Of a stretch of DNA of 10,491 bases, positions 1 to 6,526 are shown piece by piece. The stretch comes from Hyphomicrobium_A sp943371625 (GTDB lineage Bacteria; Pseudomonadota; Alphaproteobacteria; Rhizobiales; Hyphomicrobiaceae): NCBI GenBank assembly GCA_943371625.1, contig CALRVN010000108.1, forward strand, positions 1-10,491, written 5' to 3'. The position numbers and the translations under genes are program-made. The notes below the pieces were generated by a model. It was not told the origin of the DNA, did no database searches, and saw only the letters and a program-made list of their open reading frames with translations. Within the stretch, counting starts at the first letter, position 1. Each line of letters begins with the position of its first letter.

Positions 1-1976
1 AGCACGCGCCGGACCGAATCGATCCCGACATCCTGGCTGCGACCAGGCTGGCTGACGCCCGGTGAGCTGGCGCCGTCCGGCACCACATTTCTCAGCCCGA
101 GCTGCATCATCATCGACGCCGGCCGCACCGGGCGCACCAGATAGGCGTCGAACCCCGCGGCGCGGAACTCCGCCAGCCGAGCTCGCGCCAGTACATTGAC
201 CAGCACGACGCCGCGAACCTGGCTATTCAGCTCGCGCGCCTTGGCGAGGATTTCACCCGCGGCAGCCACCCCGACCGCTCCGTCGATGACGATCCGGTCG
301 AACGGCTTCCCTTCGCCCACGGCCGTCTCGAGCGAGCCCGCAGCCGAAGCGAAGTCGCACGCTGTCGTCGAGACCCCCGCCGACGCGAGCGCCTCGCACA
401 ATGCCCGTCGCTCGAGCGGGCGATCGAACGCCAGCAGCACCCGCACCCCGTCGACGGGCACCGCCTGCTCGCCCTCGCGCACGGCCTGCCCCGTGCTTTG
501 CAGCCCCAGCACAGCCGTGAAGGTCGAACCCTTCCCCGGCTCGCTCGCGACGCGGATCTCTCCGCCCATGGCGCGCGCCAGCTGCATCGATATCGCAAGG
601 CCGAGCCCCGTGCCGCCGTTGCGCCGCTGGATCGCGGCCTCTGACTGCTCGAATTCCGTGAACAACCGGCGCATGTCGTCGGCCGACAGGCCAATGCCGG
701 TGTCTTCCACGATCATCTCGACCACTACGTTGTCCGCCGCCGGATCGGCGCTGCCCTCGACCCGCACGCTGACGCCACCGGCATCGGTGAACTTCACCGC
801 GTTGGACAGAAGATTGAGCAGGATCTGCCGCACCCGCGCTTCATCACCGATGATCAGCCGCGGCAACTGCGGGCTCACCGACCAGGCTATTTCCAGGCCC
901 TTCTGATGCGCGCGCGGCGCCAGCAGTTCCACCGCACCCTGCACGCAGGCATCGAGCGCAAACGGTGCCTCAGCCAATTCGAGTTTGCCCGCCTCGATCT
1001 TCGAGAAGTCGAGGATCTCGTCGATCAGCGCCAGCAGCGTACGCGCCGACTGGTCGATGGCGCGCACATACGTCTGCTGCTCGGGTGTCTGGGAGGTATC
1101 CTGCAACAGGCTGGCCATGCCGAGAATGCCATTCATCGGCGTGCGAATCTCGTGGCTCATGGTGGCGAGGAACCGGCCCTTGGCGCGGTTCGCCGCCTCA
1201 GCCTGATCGCGCGCCTCCGCCAGCTGCGCTTCCGCCAGCCGTTGCTCCGTGACGTCGCGTCCGACGCTTTGTACTTCCAGGCGCTGCCCGGTCGGAGCAG
1301 CGACAAGCTGCTCTTCCCATTCGATCCACCGCGGCCCCGCACTCGTCACAGCGTGCTGCACCAGCCGCCGGCGGCGCAGTCCATCCGACACCGACATCGG
1401 CTTGTCGCCGGCTTCGCCGCACAGCTCGACGGCAAACGGCTTGCCGATCACCTTTTCCGGCGACGTCGCGAACATTCGATAGAACGACATGTTGGCGAAG
1501 GTGATCCGCCCTTCCTCGTCGCGCCGAAGAATCGCCGCCTCTTGTGAGTCGAGCAGCGCGCGATATCGCGCCTCGTTCTCGCTCAGCTCCCATTGCGCAT
1601 CCTGCAGCCGCTCGAGCCCTCGCTCGATGCGCACGCCCACGCGCTCCACTTGCGATGCACCTGCTTCGCCGCGAGCTGTGAAGCCGAGATAAATGGCAAT
1701 GAATGTCAGACCTAGGCCAAGCGCGATCAGCACTTGCACCGCGGTCAAAGGACCCGGCAGCAGCGCGAAGGCCACGATCAGGCACGCAAGGCCGCCGAGA
1801 AGCATGACCAGCGACGCGAGCGTCTGCGGGCTGGATGCCGTGTCGCGGCTGTTATTCAAGCTGGAGCGGTTACCGGTGAGCCGCTCGGCCACAAGACGCC
1901 CGCGGACATGCGACGCGCCGCCGACAGCACGTGCCACGTCCGGCGCGACCGATGAAAAAATGCGCTTGTCGCTCAC
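1..1976 (-). CDS. Hybrid sensor histidine kinase (TM-PAS-HisKA-HATPase-receiver), 3' end outside window
   Basis: The leftward frame stays open for 658 codons and runs off the left edge. Seen in the translation: a polar N-terminus of about 50 residues; two hydrophobic segments at about 54-75 and 79-99; a PAS-like sensor region at about 135-245; a HisKA H-box MSHEIRTPMNG with the phospho-accepting histidine at residue 275; and a HATPase_c domain with N-box Asn392, G1 box DTGIG at 425-429 and G2 box GGTGLGL at 454-460. A receiver-like domain follows at about 510-620. It keeps Asp565 as candidate phospho-acceptor, but one of the usual acidic pair is Phe517 and the conserved lysine is Arg615. By family knowledge this is an inner-membrane autokinase passing phosphate to a receiver; the signal and output are unknown. 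The GTG start is the first usable codon after an in-frame TAA just upstream; its ribosome binding site is weak, so the start is moderately sure. A further receiver or Hpt domain may lie beyond the edge. Confidence 0.93.
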   Translation of the reverse strand, partial: MSDKRIFSSVAPDVARAVGGASHVRGRLVAERLTGNRSSLNNSRDTASSPQTLASLVMLLGGLACLIVAFALLPGPLTAVQVLIALGLGLTFIAIYLGFTARGEAGASQVERVGVRIERGLERLQDAQWELSENEARYRALLDSQEAAILRRDEEGRITFANMSFYRMFATSPEKVIGKPFAVELCGEAGDKPMSVSDGLRRRRLVQHAVTSAGPRWIEWEEQLVAAPTGQRLEVQSVGRDVTEQRLAEAQLAEARDQAEAANRAKGRFLATMSHEIRTPMNGILGMASLLQDTSQTPEQQTYVRAIDQSARTLLALIDEILDFSKIEAGKLELAEAPFALDACVQGAVELLAPRAHQKGLEIAWSVSPQLPRLIIGDEARVRQILLNLLSNAVKFTDAGGVSVRVEGSADPAADNVVVEMIVEDTGIGLSADDMRRLFTEFEQSEAAIQRRNGGTGLGLAISMQLARAMGGEIRVASEPGKGSTFTAVLGLQSTGQAVREGEQAVPVDGVRVLLAFDRPLERRALCEALASAGVSTTACDFASAAGSLETAVGEGKPFDRIVIDGAVGVAAAGEILAKARELNSQVRGVVLVNVLARARLAEFRAAGFDAYLVRPVRPASMMMQLGLRNVVPDGASSPGVSQPGRSQDVGIDSVRRV

Positions 1977-1989
1977 GCCAATCGAACCC

Positions 1990-2009
1990 GTTACGCGTAA
2001 CTTAAGTTA
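1990..2009. promoter_or_regulatory. Overlapping palindromes upstream of the sensor kinase, operator-like
   Basis: Two perfect 12-base palindromes, GTTACGCGTAAC (1990-2001) and TAACTTAAGTTA (1998-2009), share four bases. The result is three half-sites GTTA, TAAC, GTTA in alternating orientation with 4-base spacers. The block lies 14 bases upstream of the kinase GTG codon. This geometry suits a dimeric DNA-binding regulator acting on the kinase gene, possibly autoregulation. No regulator can be named from the sequence, and a chance match remains possible. Confidence 0.35.
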
Positions 2010-2053
2010 GGCGCTGCAAGGCAATCATACGGGTGTTTCGAAACGCTGAAGCG

Positions 2054-2076
2054 GACTGGTTAATACCCGGCCAGTC
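2054..2076. repeat. Inverted repeat at the 3' end of the Trm112-like gene
   Basis: GACTGG at 2054-2059 and CCAGTC at 2071-2076 form a perfect 6-base inverted repeat around an 11-base loop, and the right arm overlaps the last base of the Trm112-like stop codon. It could be a weak stem-loop ending the thioredoxin-LON-Trm112 transcript. There is no U-run after it in the direction of transcription, so it is not called as an intrinsic terminator. Confidence 0.25.
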
Positions 2077-2282
2077 TATCGCCGTCCCGGCGGATCTTCG
2101 AGAGCGCGAGCGTCCTCAACGCGCATCCGCGGCACGCCGTCGATGATCGGGAACGCCAGCCCACCGGCTCGGCTGATGAGTTCTTGTGCCGCAGCGTCAT
2201 ATTCGAGGCGCGTCTTCGTCAGTGGGCAGACGAGAACTTCGAGCAGCTTGGGATCGACAGGCCTGTCCGGCGTCTCTGACAT
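2076..2282 (-). CDS. Trm112-like / UPF0434 (YcaR) family small protein
   Basis: A 68-residue protein starting MSETPDRP. It carries the UPF0434/Trm112 signature: a K-LLE-LVCPLTK segment near residues 13-23, then LEYDAAAQELIS, and an AFPIIDGVPRM segment near 43-53. Only the cysteine of the VCPLTK segment is present, so a four-cysteine zinc knuckle is not conserved, which is common in bacterial members. Eukaryotic and archaeal Trm112 activates several methyltransferases acting on RNA and release factors; a similar partner role in bacteria is plausible but not shown here. I prefer the ATG at 2282 because AAGGG lies 9 bases ahead of it. The ATG at 2291 would sit directly on that ribosome binding site. 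The gene follows the LON-domain gene by 18 bases and is very likely translated from the same mRNA. Confidence 0.88.
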   Translation of the reverse strand: MSETPDRPVDPKLLEVLVCPLTKTRLEYDAAAQELISRAGGLAFPIIDGVPRMRVEDARALEDPPGRR

Positions 2283-2300
2283 CGTGCCCATCCCTTGCCG

Positions 2301-2984
2301 CTATTGCAGCGTGTTACCGCTATTGCCGCTCGACGCCAGCTCCATCTCGGCGAGCGCCACCAGAACATCCGCGCGTCGCTTCAAGTCCTGCGCTTCCAGC
2401 AGTGCCTGCTTCTCTTCAGGACCATACGGGCTCATCACGCACAGTGCGTTGATCAGGAACTCGCTGGACGCACGCTGGATCGACGCCCAATCAGCTTCGA
2501 GCTTATTGGCATCGAGGTAGGAGCGCAGCACGCGTAACAGGTTCGCCCGGTCGACCTGCTCTTCTCCCAGACCTTCGTTGAGGTCGCTCGCGTGGCGGTC
2601 ATAGCTGACGCTCATCACGCGGTAGGGCAGATCCGTCACTGCCTCGTCGAGTATGTCATAGCGCATGACGCCGGTCAGCGTGATCATGCGGCGCGCGTCG
2701 TCGACCTCCTGATAGCTGGTCACGCGGCCGACGCAGCCGACATTGCGCAGACCGACGGGCCCGCGCGGGCTTTCCTCGTACTCGCCGCTGTCACCCGCCG
2801 CCGGCTGAATGATGCCGATCAGCCGGTCGCCGGACATCACGTCGTCGAGCATCTCCAGATAGCGCGGCTCGAATACGTTGAGCGGCAGCGTCGCCCGCGG
2901 CAGCAGGATCGCACCACGCAACGGGAACACCGGAATGCGCGGTGGAAGGTCTGCTGGACGCCGGTAACGATCGGTCGGTGACAC
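2301..2984 (-). CDS. LON peptidase substrate-binding (N-terminal) domain protein
   Basis: A 227-residue protein with the Lon N-terminal (PUA-like) fold signature: PVFPLRGAILLP at about 18-29 followed by LPLNVFEPRYLEML at 33-46, then a helical C-terminal part rich in charged residues. There is no AAA+ domain and no Ser-Lys protease dyad, so this is the stand-alone substrate-recognition domain found widely in bacteria, not a protease. Its role is presumably binding unfolded or hydrophobic polypeptides; the exact client is unknown. I choose the GTG at 2984 because GGAAGG stands 11 bases upstream and the conserved domain begins about 17 residues later. The same frame is open further upstream to 3092, but that part overlaps the thioredoxin gene and looks non-native. 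It lies 41 bases after the thioredoxin stop and 18 bases before the Trm112-like gene, consistent with one operon. Confidence 0.9.
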   Translation of the reverse strand: MSPTDRYRRPADLPPRIPVFPLRGAILLPRATLPLNVFEPRYLEMLDDVMSGDRLIGIIQPAAGDSGEYEESPRGPVGLRNVGCVGRVTSYQEVDDARRMITLTGVMRYDILDEAVTDLPYRVMSVSYDRHASDLNEGLGEEQVDRANLLRVLRSYLDANKLEADWASIQRASSEFLINALCVMSPYGPEEKQALLEAQDLKRRADVLVALAEMELASSGNSGNTLQ

Positions 2985-3025
2985 GTGCCAAAAATCCTTC
3001 CGCCTCGAAATGAACTTCGTGACGC

Positions 3026-3937
3026 TTATGAAAACAGCAGCGACGACAGGCGGCGCCTGCCGTCGATCGCGTCGGGATCCTTGAACCCCCACGCTTCGAA
3101 AAATTGCACCAGCTGCTTGCGAGCGCCCTCATCGTTCCATTTGCGATCGCGGCGTACAATATCCAAGAGGTGCTCGACGGCCTCCTTCTTGGAACCGCGC
3201 GCCGCCAGGGCCACCGCGAGATCGAACCGCGCTTGCAGGTCGGACGGATCCGCCGCCAGCCGCTTCTCCAGCTCTCCGCGATTGTCTTCGCCGCCAGCCT
3301 TGCGCGCCAGCTCCAAAGCCGCCCGAACCTGCTCGACCGCGGGAGCCTTCGCGTCTTCCGGCGGCACCAGCGCGATCATCTGCTCGGCGCGATCGATGTC
3401 ACCCGTTTGCAGATAGCAGCGGGCGAGACCGGCGAGGGCGACGGGGTTCCGCTTGTGCTCCTGCAGCACTGCCGCGAAGATTTCCGCCGCCGCCTGCACG
3501 TCGCCTTCTTCCAGCACCTGCTCGGCCGTAGCGAGCAAGGTCGCAACGTCGGCTTCCGCGTCGGCACCTACGAGACGCTCGACAAACGCGCGCACGGCGC
3601 TTTCCGGCTGCGCACCCATGAAGCCATCGAGCGGACGGCCGTCGCGGAACGCATAGACCGTCGGCAGCGATTGAACGCGCAGCTGTCCCGCGATCGCCGG
3701 GTGCTCGTCGACGTTGACCTTCACCAGACGCACTTTGCCGCTGTAGCTTTTGACGACCTTCTCGAGCACTGGCGTCAGCTGCTTGCAGGGACCACACCAC
3801 GCCGCCCAGAAGTCGACGATCACCGGCACATCACGCGATGCCTCAAGGACATCCTTCGCGAAATTCGCGGTCGTCGAATCCTTGATGATGTTGGCGTCGG
3901 CCGCGTCGGCTGGGGACGCCTTCAACCCGAATTCCAT
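3026..3937 (-). CDS. cnoX: Thioredoxin-TPR co-chaperone, CnoX (YbbN) family
   Basis: A 303-residue cytosolic protein. Residues about 16-125 form a thioredoxin fold with the active-site motif WCGPC at 47-51 and the cis-proline segment SLPTVYAF. After it come TPR-type helices from about 137 to 290, ending in the family tail GRRRLSSLLF. This layout matches YbbN/CnoX chaperedoxins, which hold unfolding proteins and protect their cysteines from over-oxidation, handing clients to chaperones such as GroEL. E. coli CnoX has lost the CXXC pair; this protein keeps it, so oxidoreductase activity is expected, as for other alphaproteobacterial members. An AGGAG ribosome binding site lies 6 bases ahead of the ATG. 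The gene is the first of the leftward group with the LON-domain and Trm112-like genes. An alternative name in automated annotation would be trxA or ybbN. Confidence 0.93.
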   Translation of the reverse strand: MEFGLKASPADAADANIIKDSTTANFAKDVLEASRDVPVIVDFWAAWCGPCKQLTPVLEKVVKSYSGKVRLVKVNVDEHPAIAGQLRVQSLPTVYAFRDGRPLDGFMGAQPESAVRAFVERLVGADAEADVATLLATAEQVLEEGDVQAAAEIFAAVLQEHKRNPVALAGLARCYLQTGDIDRAEQMIALVPPEDAKAPAVEQVRAALELARKAGGEDNRGELEKRLAADPSDLQARFDLAVALAARGSKKEAVEHLLDIVRRDRKWNDEGARKQLVQFFEAWGFKDPDAIDGRRRLSSLLFS

Positions 3938-3992
3938 CTTCTTCTCCTCGCGGCGGAGCAGCGCCCTCCCGGGAGCTACTGAATAGCAGAAA

Positions 3993-4017
3993 ACTTAAGT
4001 CGGCGACCTAATTTAGG
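3993..4017. promoter_or_regulatory. Palindromic elements in the leader of the thioredoxin operon
   Basis: The 186-base gap between the prolyl-tRNA editing gene and the thioredoxin gene is AT-richer than its surroundings. It contains the 8-base palindrome ACTTAAGT (3993-4000) and the inverted repeat CCTAA-T-TTAGG (4007-4017). They sit 56-80 bases upstream of the thioredoxin start codon, where promoter or operator sequences would be expected. I cannot assign a sigma factor or regulator, and no convincing -35/-10 pair stands out. Confidence 0.3.
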
Positions 4018-4123
4018 CCCTCACGCAAAAGCCCGACGAGTCAGCTACGACATGCCACATCGTGACGCCGGCGTCGAACTGCAAGCCGCTGCGGCAACGA
4101 CAGTTTTTCGCTGCTGGCGGCTG

Positions 4124-4636
4124 CTAGACGCCGGGTACTGAGCCGCCCCCGAGCATGACGATCCGCGGCTCGTGACCGCAAGCGCGAATGAACCTCATCA
4201 GGTCGTCCCGCGCAATGTTGGTCGTCGCAGTGTTTTCGAGCGGATGGCAATTGATCGTCTCGAATTTTAACAGGTCCTCGTCGACCACCACGCTGACGCG
4301 CTGCGATACATCGTTGATGACGGCAAACGCCGTGACCGAGCCCGGCGGCACGCCGAGCACCTCGTGAAGCAGCTCCGGCTTTCCGAAGCTGAACCGCCCC
4401 GCGCCGAGCGTCCGCGCCAGAGCCTTGAGGTCGACACGCGTCGACGACATGGCGACGACTAGAAACAGCGCTCCGCGGTCGTCTTTGAGGAACAGGTTCT
4501 TGGTGTGCGCGCCCTCGATACGCCGTTCCAGCTCGCCGCTCTCGGCCACCGTGAACACCGGATCATGATCGACGGTCCTCGTCTCGATGCCGAGGCCGGA
4601 GAGCCTGTTGAAGAGTTCGTCTCGGGATGCTGGCAT
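4124..4636 (-). CDS. Free-standing prolyl-tRNA editing protein (YbaK/EbsC, ProXp/PrdX type)
   Basis: A 170-residue protein covering a complete YbaK-type editing domain. The diagnostic segment GAHTKNLFLKD is at about 42-52, with Lys46 matching the conserved lysine of the family. Further conserved parts are SFGKPELL, GVPPGSVTAFAV and a glycine-rich end. Family members hydrolyse mischarged tRNA, commonly Ala-tRNA(Pro), in trans, correcting errors by prolyl-tRNA synthetase. Many alphaproteobacteria have a ProRS without the inserted editing domain and rely on such a stand-alone protein; whether that holds here cannot be checked in this window. The likely start is the ATG at 4636, although no strong ribosome binding site is visible. 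It shares a divergent 162-base intergenic region with the exported protein at 4799. The exact substrate cannot be read from sequence alone. Confidence 0.9.
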   Translation of the reverse strand: MPASRDELFNRLSGLGIETRTVDHDPVFTVAESGELERRIEGAHTKNLFLKDDRGALFLVVAMSSTRVDLKALARTLGAGRFSFGKPELLHEVLGVPPGSVTAFAVINDVSQRVSVVVDEDLLKFETINCHPLENTATTNIARDDLMRFIRACGHEPRIVMLGGGSVPGV

Positions 4637-4798
4637 GCTGGCGCCGGTGAAAATGACGGTTTTGTTGCCCCTACTTAAGCGGCAGCGGTGCTACAGCCAA
4701 TGGACATTGCCTGTACAGCCCTCGGGCGCGCTGCTCCGGAGCTTGAAGCGAAATAGGCCGGGCGCTAGCATCCGCTCGCCGTTACCTGAGGAGGCTTG
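4637..4798. promoter_or_regulatory. Divergent intergenic region with an ACTTAAG element
   Basis: This 162-base region separates the leftward editing gene from the rightward exported-protein gene, so it should hold promoters for both. It contains ACTTAAGC at 4673-4680, about 37 bases upstream of the editing-gene start, and GAGGAGG at 4788-4794, the ribosome binding site of the rightward gene. I cannot place promoter hexamers with confidence. Confidence 0.4.
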
Positions 4799-5203
4799 AT
4801 GCCCGCTAACGCTTTTGCCCGCCGCGCGATCTGCGCCTTGGGTCTGTTCATGCTGATGACACTCTCGGCCACCGCTCAGGAGCGTTGGGCCGCCATTGCG
4901 CCCAATCTGGAGAATTCCTCGACCGTCGTCTGGGCGACGACGAAGGAGCAGGCCAAGAAGCTCGCCGTTCTGGCCTGCAAGCAAGCCTCGTCCACGTGCG
5001 CCGAACAGCCGGCAAGCACCAACGGCATGGACCACGTCTTTGCGGTCATGTGCTGCACCGACCCGAAGTCCGGATGCGCCGCTGCGGTCGGCGGCACCAA
5101 GGAGGTCGCATTGAAAGAAGTGAAGCGGCTCTTCTCCGAGGGCGGCTATTCGCAGTGCTCCCTCAAGAGCTACTTCAAAGCCGGCACCGGCGAAAAGGGC
5201 TGA
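4799..5203 (+). CDS. Small exported cysteine-rich protein, possibly DUF4189-like
   Basis: A 134-residue protein with a clear Sec signal peptide: Arg8-Arg9, a hydrophobic core at about 10-22, and an Ala-Thr-Ala cleavage motif after residue 26. The mature part of about 108 residues begins QERWAAIAPN and contains six cysteines, including an adjacent CC pair in FAVMCCTD. This suggests disulfide bonds in the periplasm. The pattern W-AAIA, then an alanine-rich helix with AL..C, then a GCAAAVGG segment resembles DUF4189-type secreted proteins, but that assignment is from memory and tentative. The function is unknown. The ATG at 4799 is chosen because GAGGAGG is 4 bases upstream; an adjacent TTG at 4796 is in frame but less likely. 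The methyltransferase gene begins 39 bases after the stop and may share the transcript. Confidence 0.8.
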   Translation: MPANAFARRAICALGLFMLMTLSATAQERWAAIAPNLENSSTVVWATTKEQAKKLAVLACKQASSTCAEQPASTNGMDHVFAVMCCTDPKSGCAAAVGGTKEVALKEVKRLFSEGGYSQCSLKSYFKAGTGEKG

Positions 5204-5242
5204 GCCGTCCCGCACTGAGCTTCACGATGCCGGAGCTCCACA

Positions 5243-5851
5243 ATGAATGACGTGCTCGATGGCTACGCCGCGGCAGCTCCGCTGCTCATCGAGCGCTTCG
5301 AAAGCTTCTCGTCCGCCGAGCTGCTTGAGCCCGTGCTCGATCTGATCCCACGCCACCCTGTGCGCGTCGCTGACATCGGTACGGGAACGGGCAGGGACGC
5401 TGCTTGGCTCGCGCGGCAGGGACACGACGTCCTCGCCGTCGAGCCGGTCCGCGAATTGCGCGAAGCGGGCCGAAGCCTTCATCACGCCCTGCCGATAGCT
5501 TGGCTCAACGACCGGCTCCCCGCGCTTGAACAGGCGCGCCGAAACGCCCCGTTCGATCTCGTGCTCGCCTGCGGCGTGTGGCAACACCTCGACGATGATG
5601 ACCGCTCACGCGGAATGCTCAGCCTCGCCGGCCTGATGGCGCCCGACGGAACATTGATCATGTCCCTGCGCCATGGCCCCGGGGCTGCGGGTCGCCGCGT
5701 CTTCCCCGTCACCGCCGACGCGACCGGTGAATTGGCGCGCCAAGCCGGATTGAGCGTGATCCGAAGGGTGGAGCGGGAGTCGATCCAGCCCGGCAACCGG
5801 GCCGCCGGTGTCCGCTGGACGTGGCTCGCGTTCACCGCAAAAGGCCCTTGA
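5243..5851 (+). CDS. Class I SAM-dependent methyltransferase
   Basis: A 202-residue cytosolic protein with a Rossmann-type methyltransferase core. Motif I is VADIGTGTGRDAAWLA at about 42-57, with Asp44 and glycines 46, 48 and 50 forming the SAM-binding loop. Motif II ends at the acidic residue Glu67 in LAVEP, which should bind the SAM ribose. The post-I region FDLVLACGVWQHLDDDDR near 104-121 follows the usual motif IV pattern. The order fits a Methyltransf_11/25-like family member. Its substrate is not evident; small-molecule methylation is more likely than DNA methylation because no NPPY or PCQ motif is present. GGAG lies about 9 bases before the ATG. No neighbouring biosynthetic genes help, and the link to the preceding exported protein may be only positional. 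Confidence 0.9.
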   Translation: MNDVLDGYAAAAPLLIERFESFSSAELLEPVLDLIPRHPVRVADIGTGTGRDAAWLARQGHDVLAVEPVRELREAGRSLHHALPIAWLNDRLPALEQARRNAPFDLVLACGVWQHLDDDDRSRGMLSLAGLMAPDGTLIMSLRHGPGAAGRRVFPVTADATGELARQAGLSVIRRVERESIQPGNRAAGVRWTWLAFTAKGP

Positions 5852-5906
5852 TCCGCCCCGATCCGCTGGCCCATGGAGGCCAAGTTGCGGCCCTCGGTAG
5901 CCTTTT

Positions 5907-5935
5907 TTGACAGACTGGAAAGGGTGCCTTGCAAA
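5907..5935 (+). promoter_or_regulatory. Candidate promoter for tRNA-Gly
   Basis: A perfect TTGACA box lies at 5907-5912, followed after 17 bases by TGCAAA at 5930-5935, a modest -10 match. Transcription would begin near 5942 and give a leader of about 55 bases before the mature tRNA. The consensus -35 in the right place is suggestive, but the -10 is weak. Confidence 0.4.
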
Positions 5936-5997
5936 CCCTGCGCAGTTGCGCCATAACGCGGCTCCGCTGCGCTCAGCGCGGCGCTTACCCAATGGAT

Positions 5998-6072
5998 GCG
6001 GGCGTAGCTCAGGGGTAGAGCATCACCTTGCCAAGGTGAGGGTCGACGGTTCGAATCCGTTCGCCCGCTCCA
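5998..6072 (+). tRNA. tRNA-Gly, anticodon GCC
   Basis: A complete cloverleaf can be drawn. The acceptor stem GCGGGCG (5998-6004) pairs with CGCCCGC (6062-6068). The D-arm spans 6007-6021. The anticodon stem TCACC/GGTGA (6023-6027 with 6035-6039) encloses the loop TTGCCAA with anticodon GCC at 6030-6032. The T-loop TTCGAAT is at 6050-6056. Discriminator T6069 is followed by an encoded CCA. It reads GGC and GGU glycine codons, the former heavily used in this G+C-rich genome. No integrase or duplicated 3' end is nearby, so there is no sign of it being used as an attachment site here. Confidence 0.97.
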
Positions 6073-6182
6073 ATTGAACCCAGCCGGACATAGCTTCTGC
6101 GCGGACTAGCGGCGATCTCAGGCGAGTGCCTTGAGTTCAGCCGAACCTGCGTGTCCCAACGGGCCGGTGGGGCCGGCGCCGT

Positions 6183-6407
6183 TCACGCCATCGCGTACGA
6201 TGCTGCTTCCGTCTTCGTCTGTGCCCTGCCCGCCGCCAAAGCGGACCTCGAAACCAGGCGCGCGCGCTCGGCCCGAATAAGCTCCATCAGCCGCAGCCGC
6301 TCGAGCTGCAGCTTCATCTCCAACGGAACCGCGTCGTGCACCGAATACCGGCCCTGCAACGCCGGTTGCATGCGCCGGACGAACTCTTGAGTGAACGGAA
6401 CATCCAT
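6183..6407 (-). CDS. Small hypothetical protein, 74 residues
   Basis: A short leftward reading frame starting MDVPFTQEFVRRMQPALQGR. The middle part, about residues 30-52, is a strongly amphipathic charged helix rich in Leu, Arg and Glu; the C-terminal third is alanine-rich and probably unstructured. There is no signal peptide, membrane span or cysteine. Codon use matches the neighbours. A purine stretch GGGGG lies about 9 bases before the ATG in an AT-richer leader, which supports translation. I do not recognise the family. A rightward frame overlaps it at 6151-6390 but has low-complexity Arg/Ser-rich content typical of a shadow. The next gene upstream ends 120 bases away, so it may have its own promoter. 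Confidence 0.6.
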   Translation of the reverse strand: MDVPFTQEFVRRMQPALQGRYSVHDAVPLEMKLQLERLRLMELIRAERARLVSRSALAAGRAQTKTEAASYAMA

Positions 6408-6466
6408 ATTTTTAGCCCCCGCATTCTCGATGCAATTTCAATGAGAAGCGGGACGAGTCTTCAAAG

Positions 6467-6482
6467 TTCCCGGTAACGGGAA
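6467..6482. repeat. Perfect hairpin TTCCCG-GTAA-CGGGAA
   Basis: A 6-base perfect inverted repeat with a 4-base loop lies in the AT-richer gap (6408-6526) between the leftward exported-protein gene and the leftward 74-residue gene. It could be a stem-loop ending the upstream transcript or an operator ahead of the small gene. No clear U-run follows on the leftward strand, so a terminator call is not justified. Confidence 0.4.
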
Positions 6483-6526
6483 ATAAATTCGGTTGTCGAT
6501 TCAAGGATTAACGCCGCCTGAAGCGC

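Noticed and set aside
196..1547. Two rightward open frames end to end at the left side
   Set aside because: They lie opposite the histidine kinase, which has H, N, G1 and G2 boxes in one uninterrupted leftward frame.
3104..3982. Rightward open frame of 292 codons opposite the thioredoxin gene
   Set aside because: Antisense to a well-recognised CnoX gene; its translation is Arg/Leu/His-rich without any recognisable domain.
5998..6072. tRNA-Gly as an integration site for a mobile element
   Set aside because: No integrase, no duplicated tRNA 3' end and no change of gene content on either side were seen.
6117..6135. Imperfect hairpin after the tRNA gene as a terminator
   Set aside because: The stem has a bulge and there is no following U-run.
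6151..6390. Rightward 79-codon frame overlapping the small hypothetical gene
   Set aside because: It has an Arg/Ser-rich low-complexity end, and the opposite frame has better codon use and a ribosome binding site.
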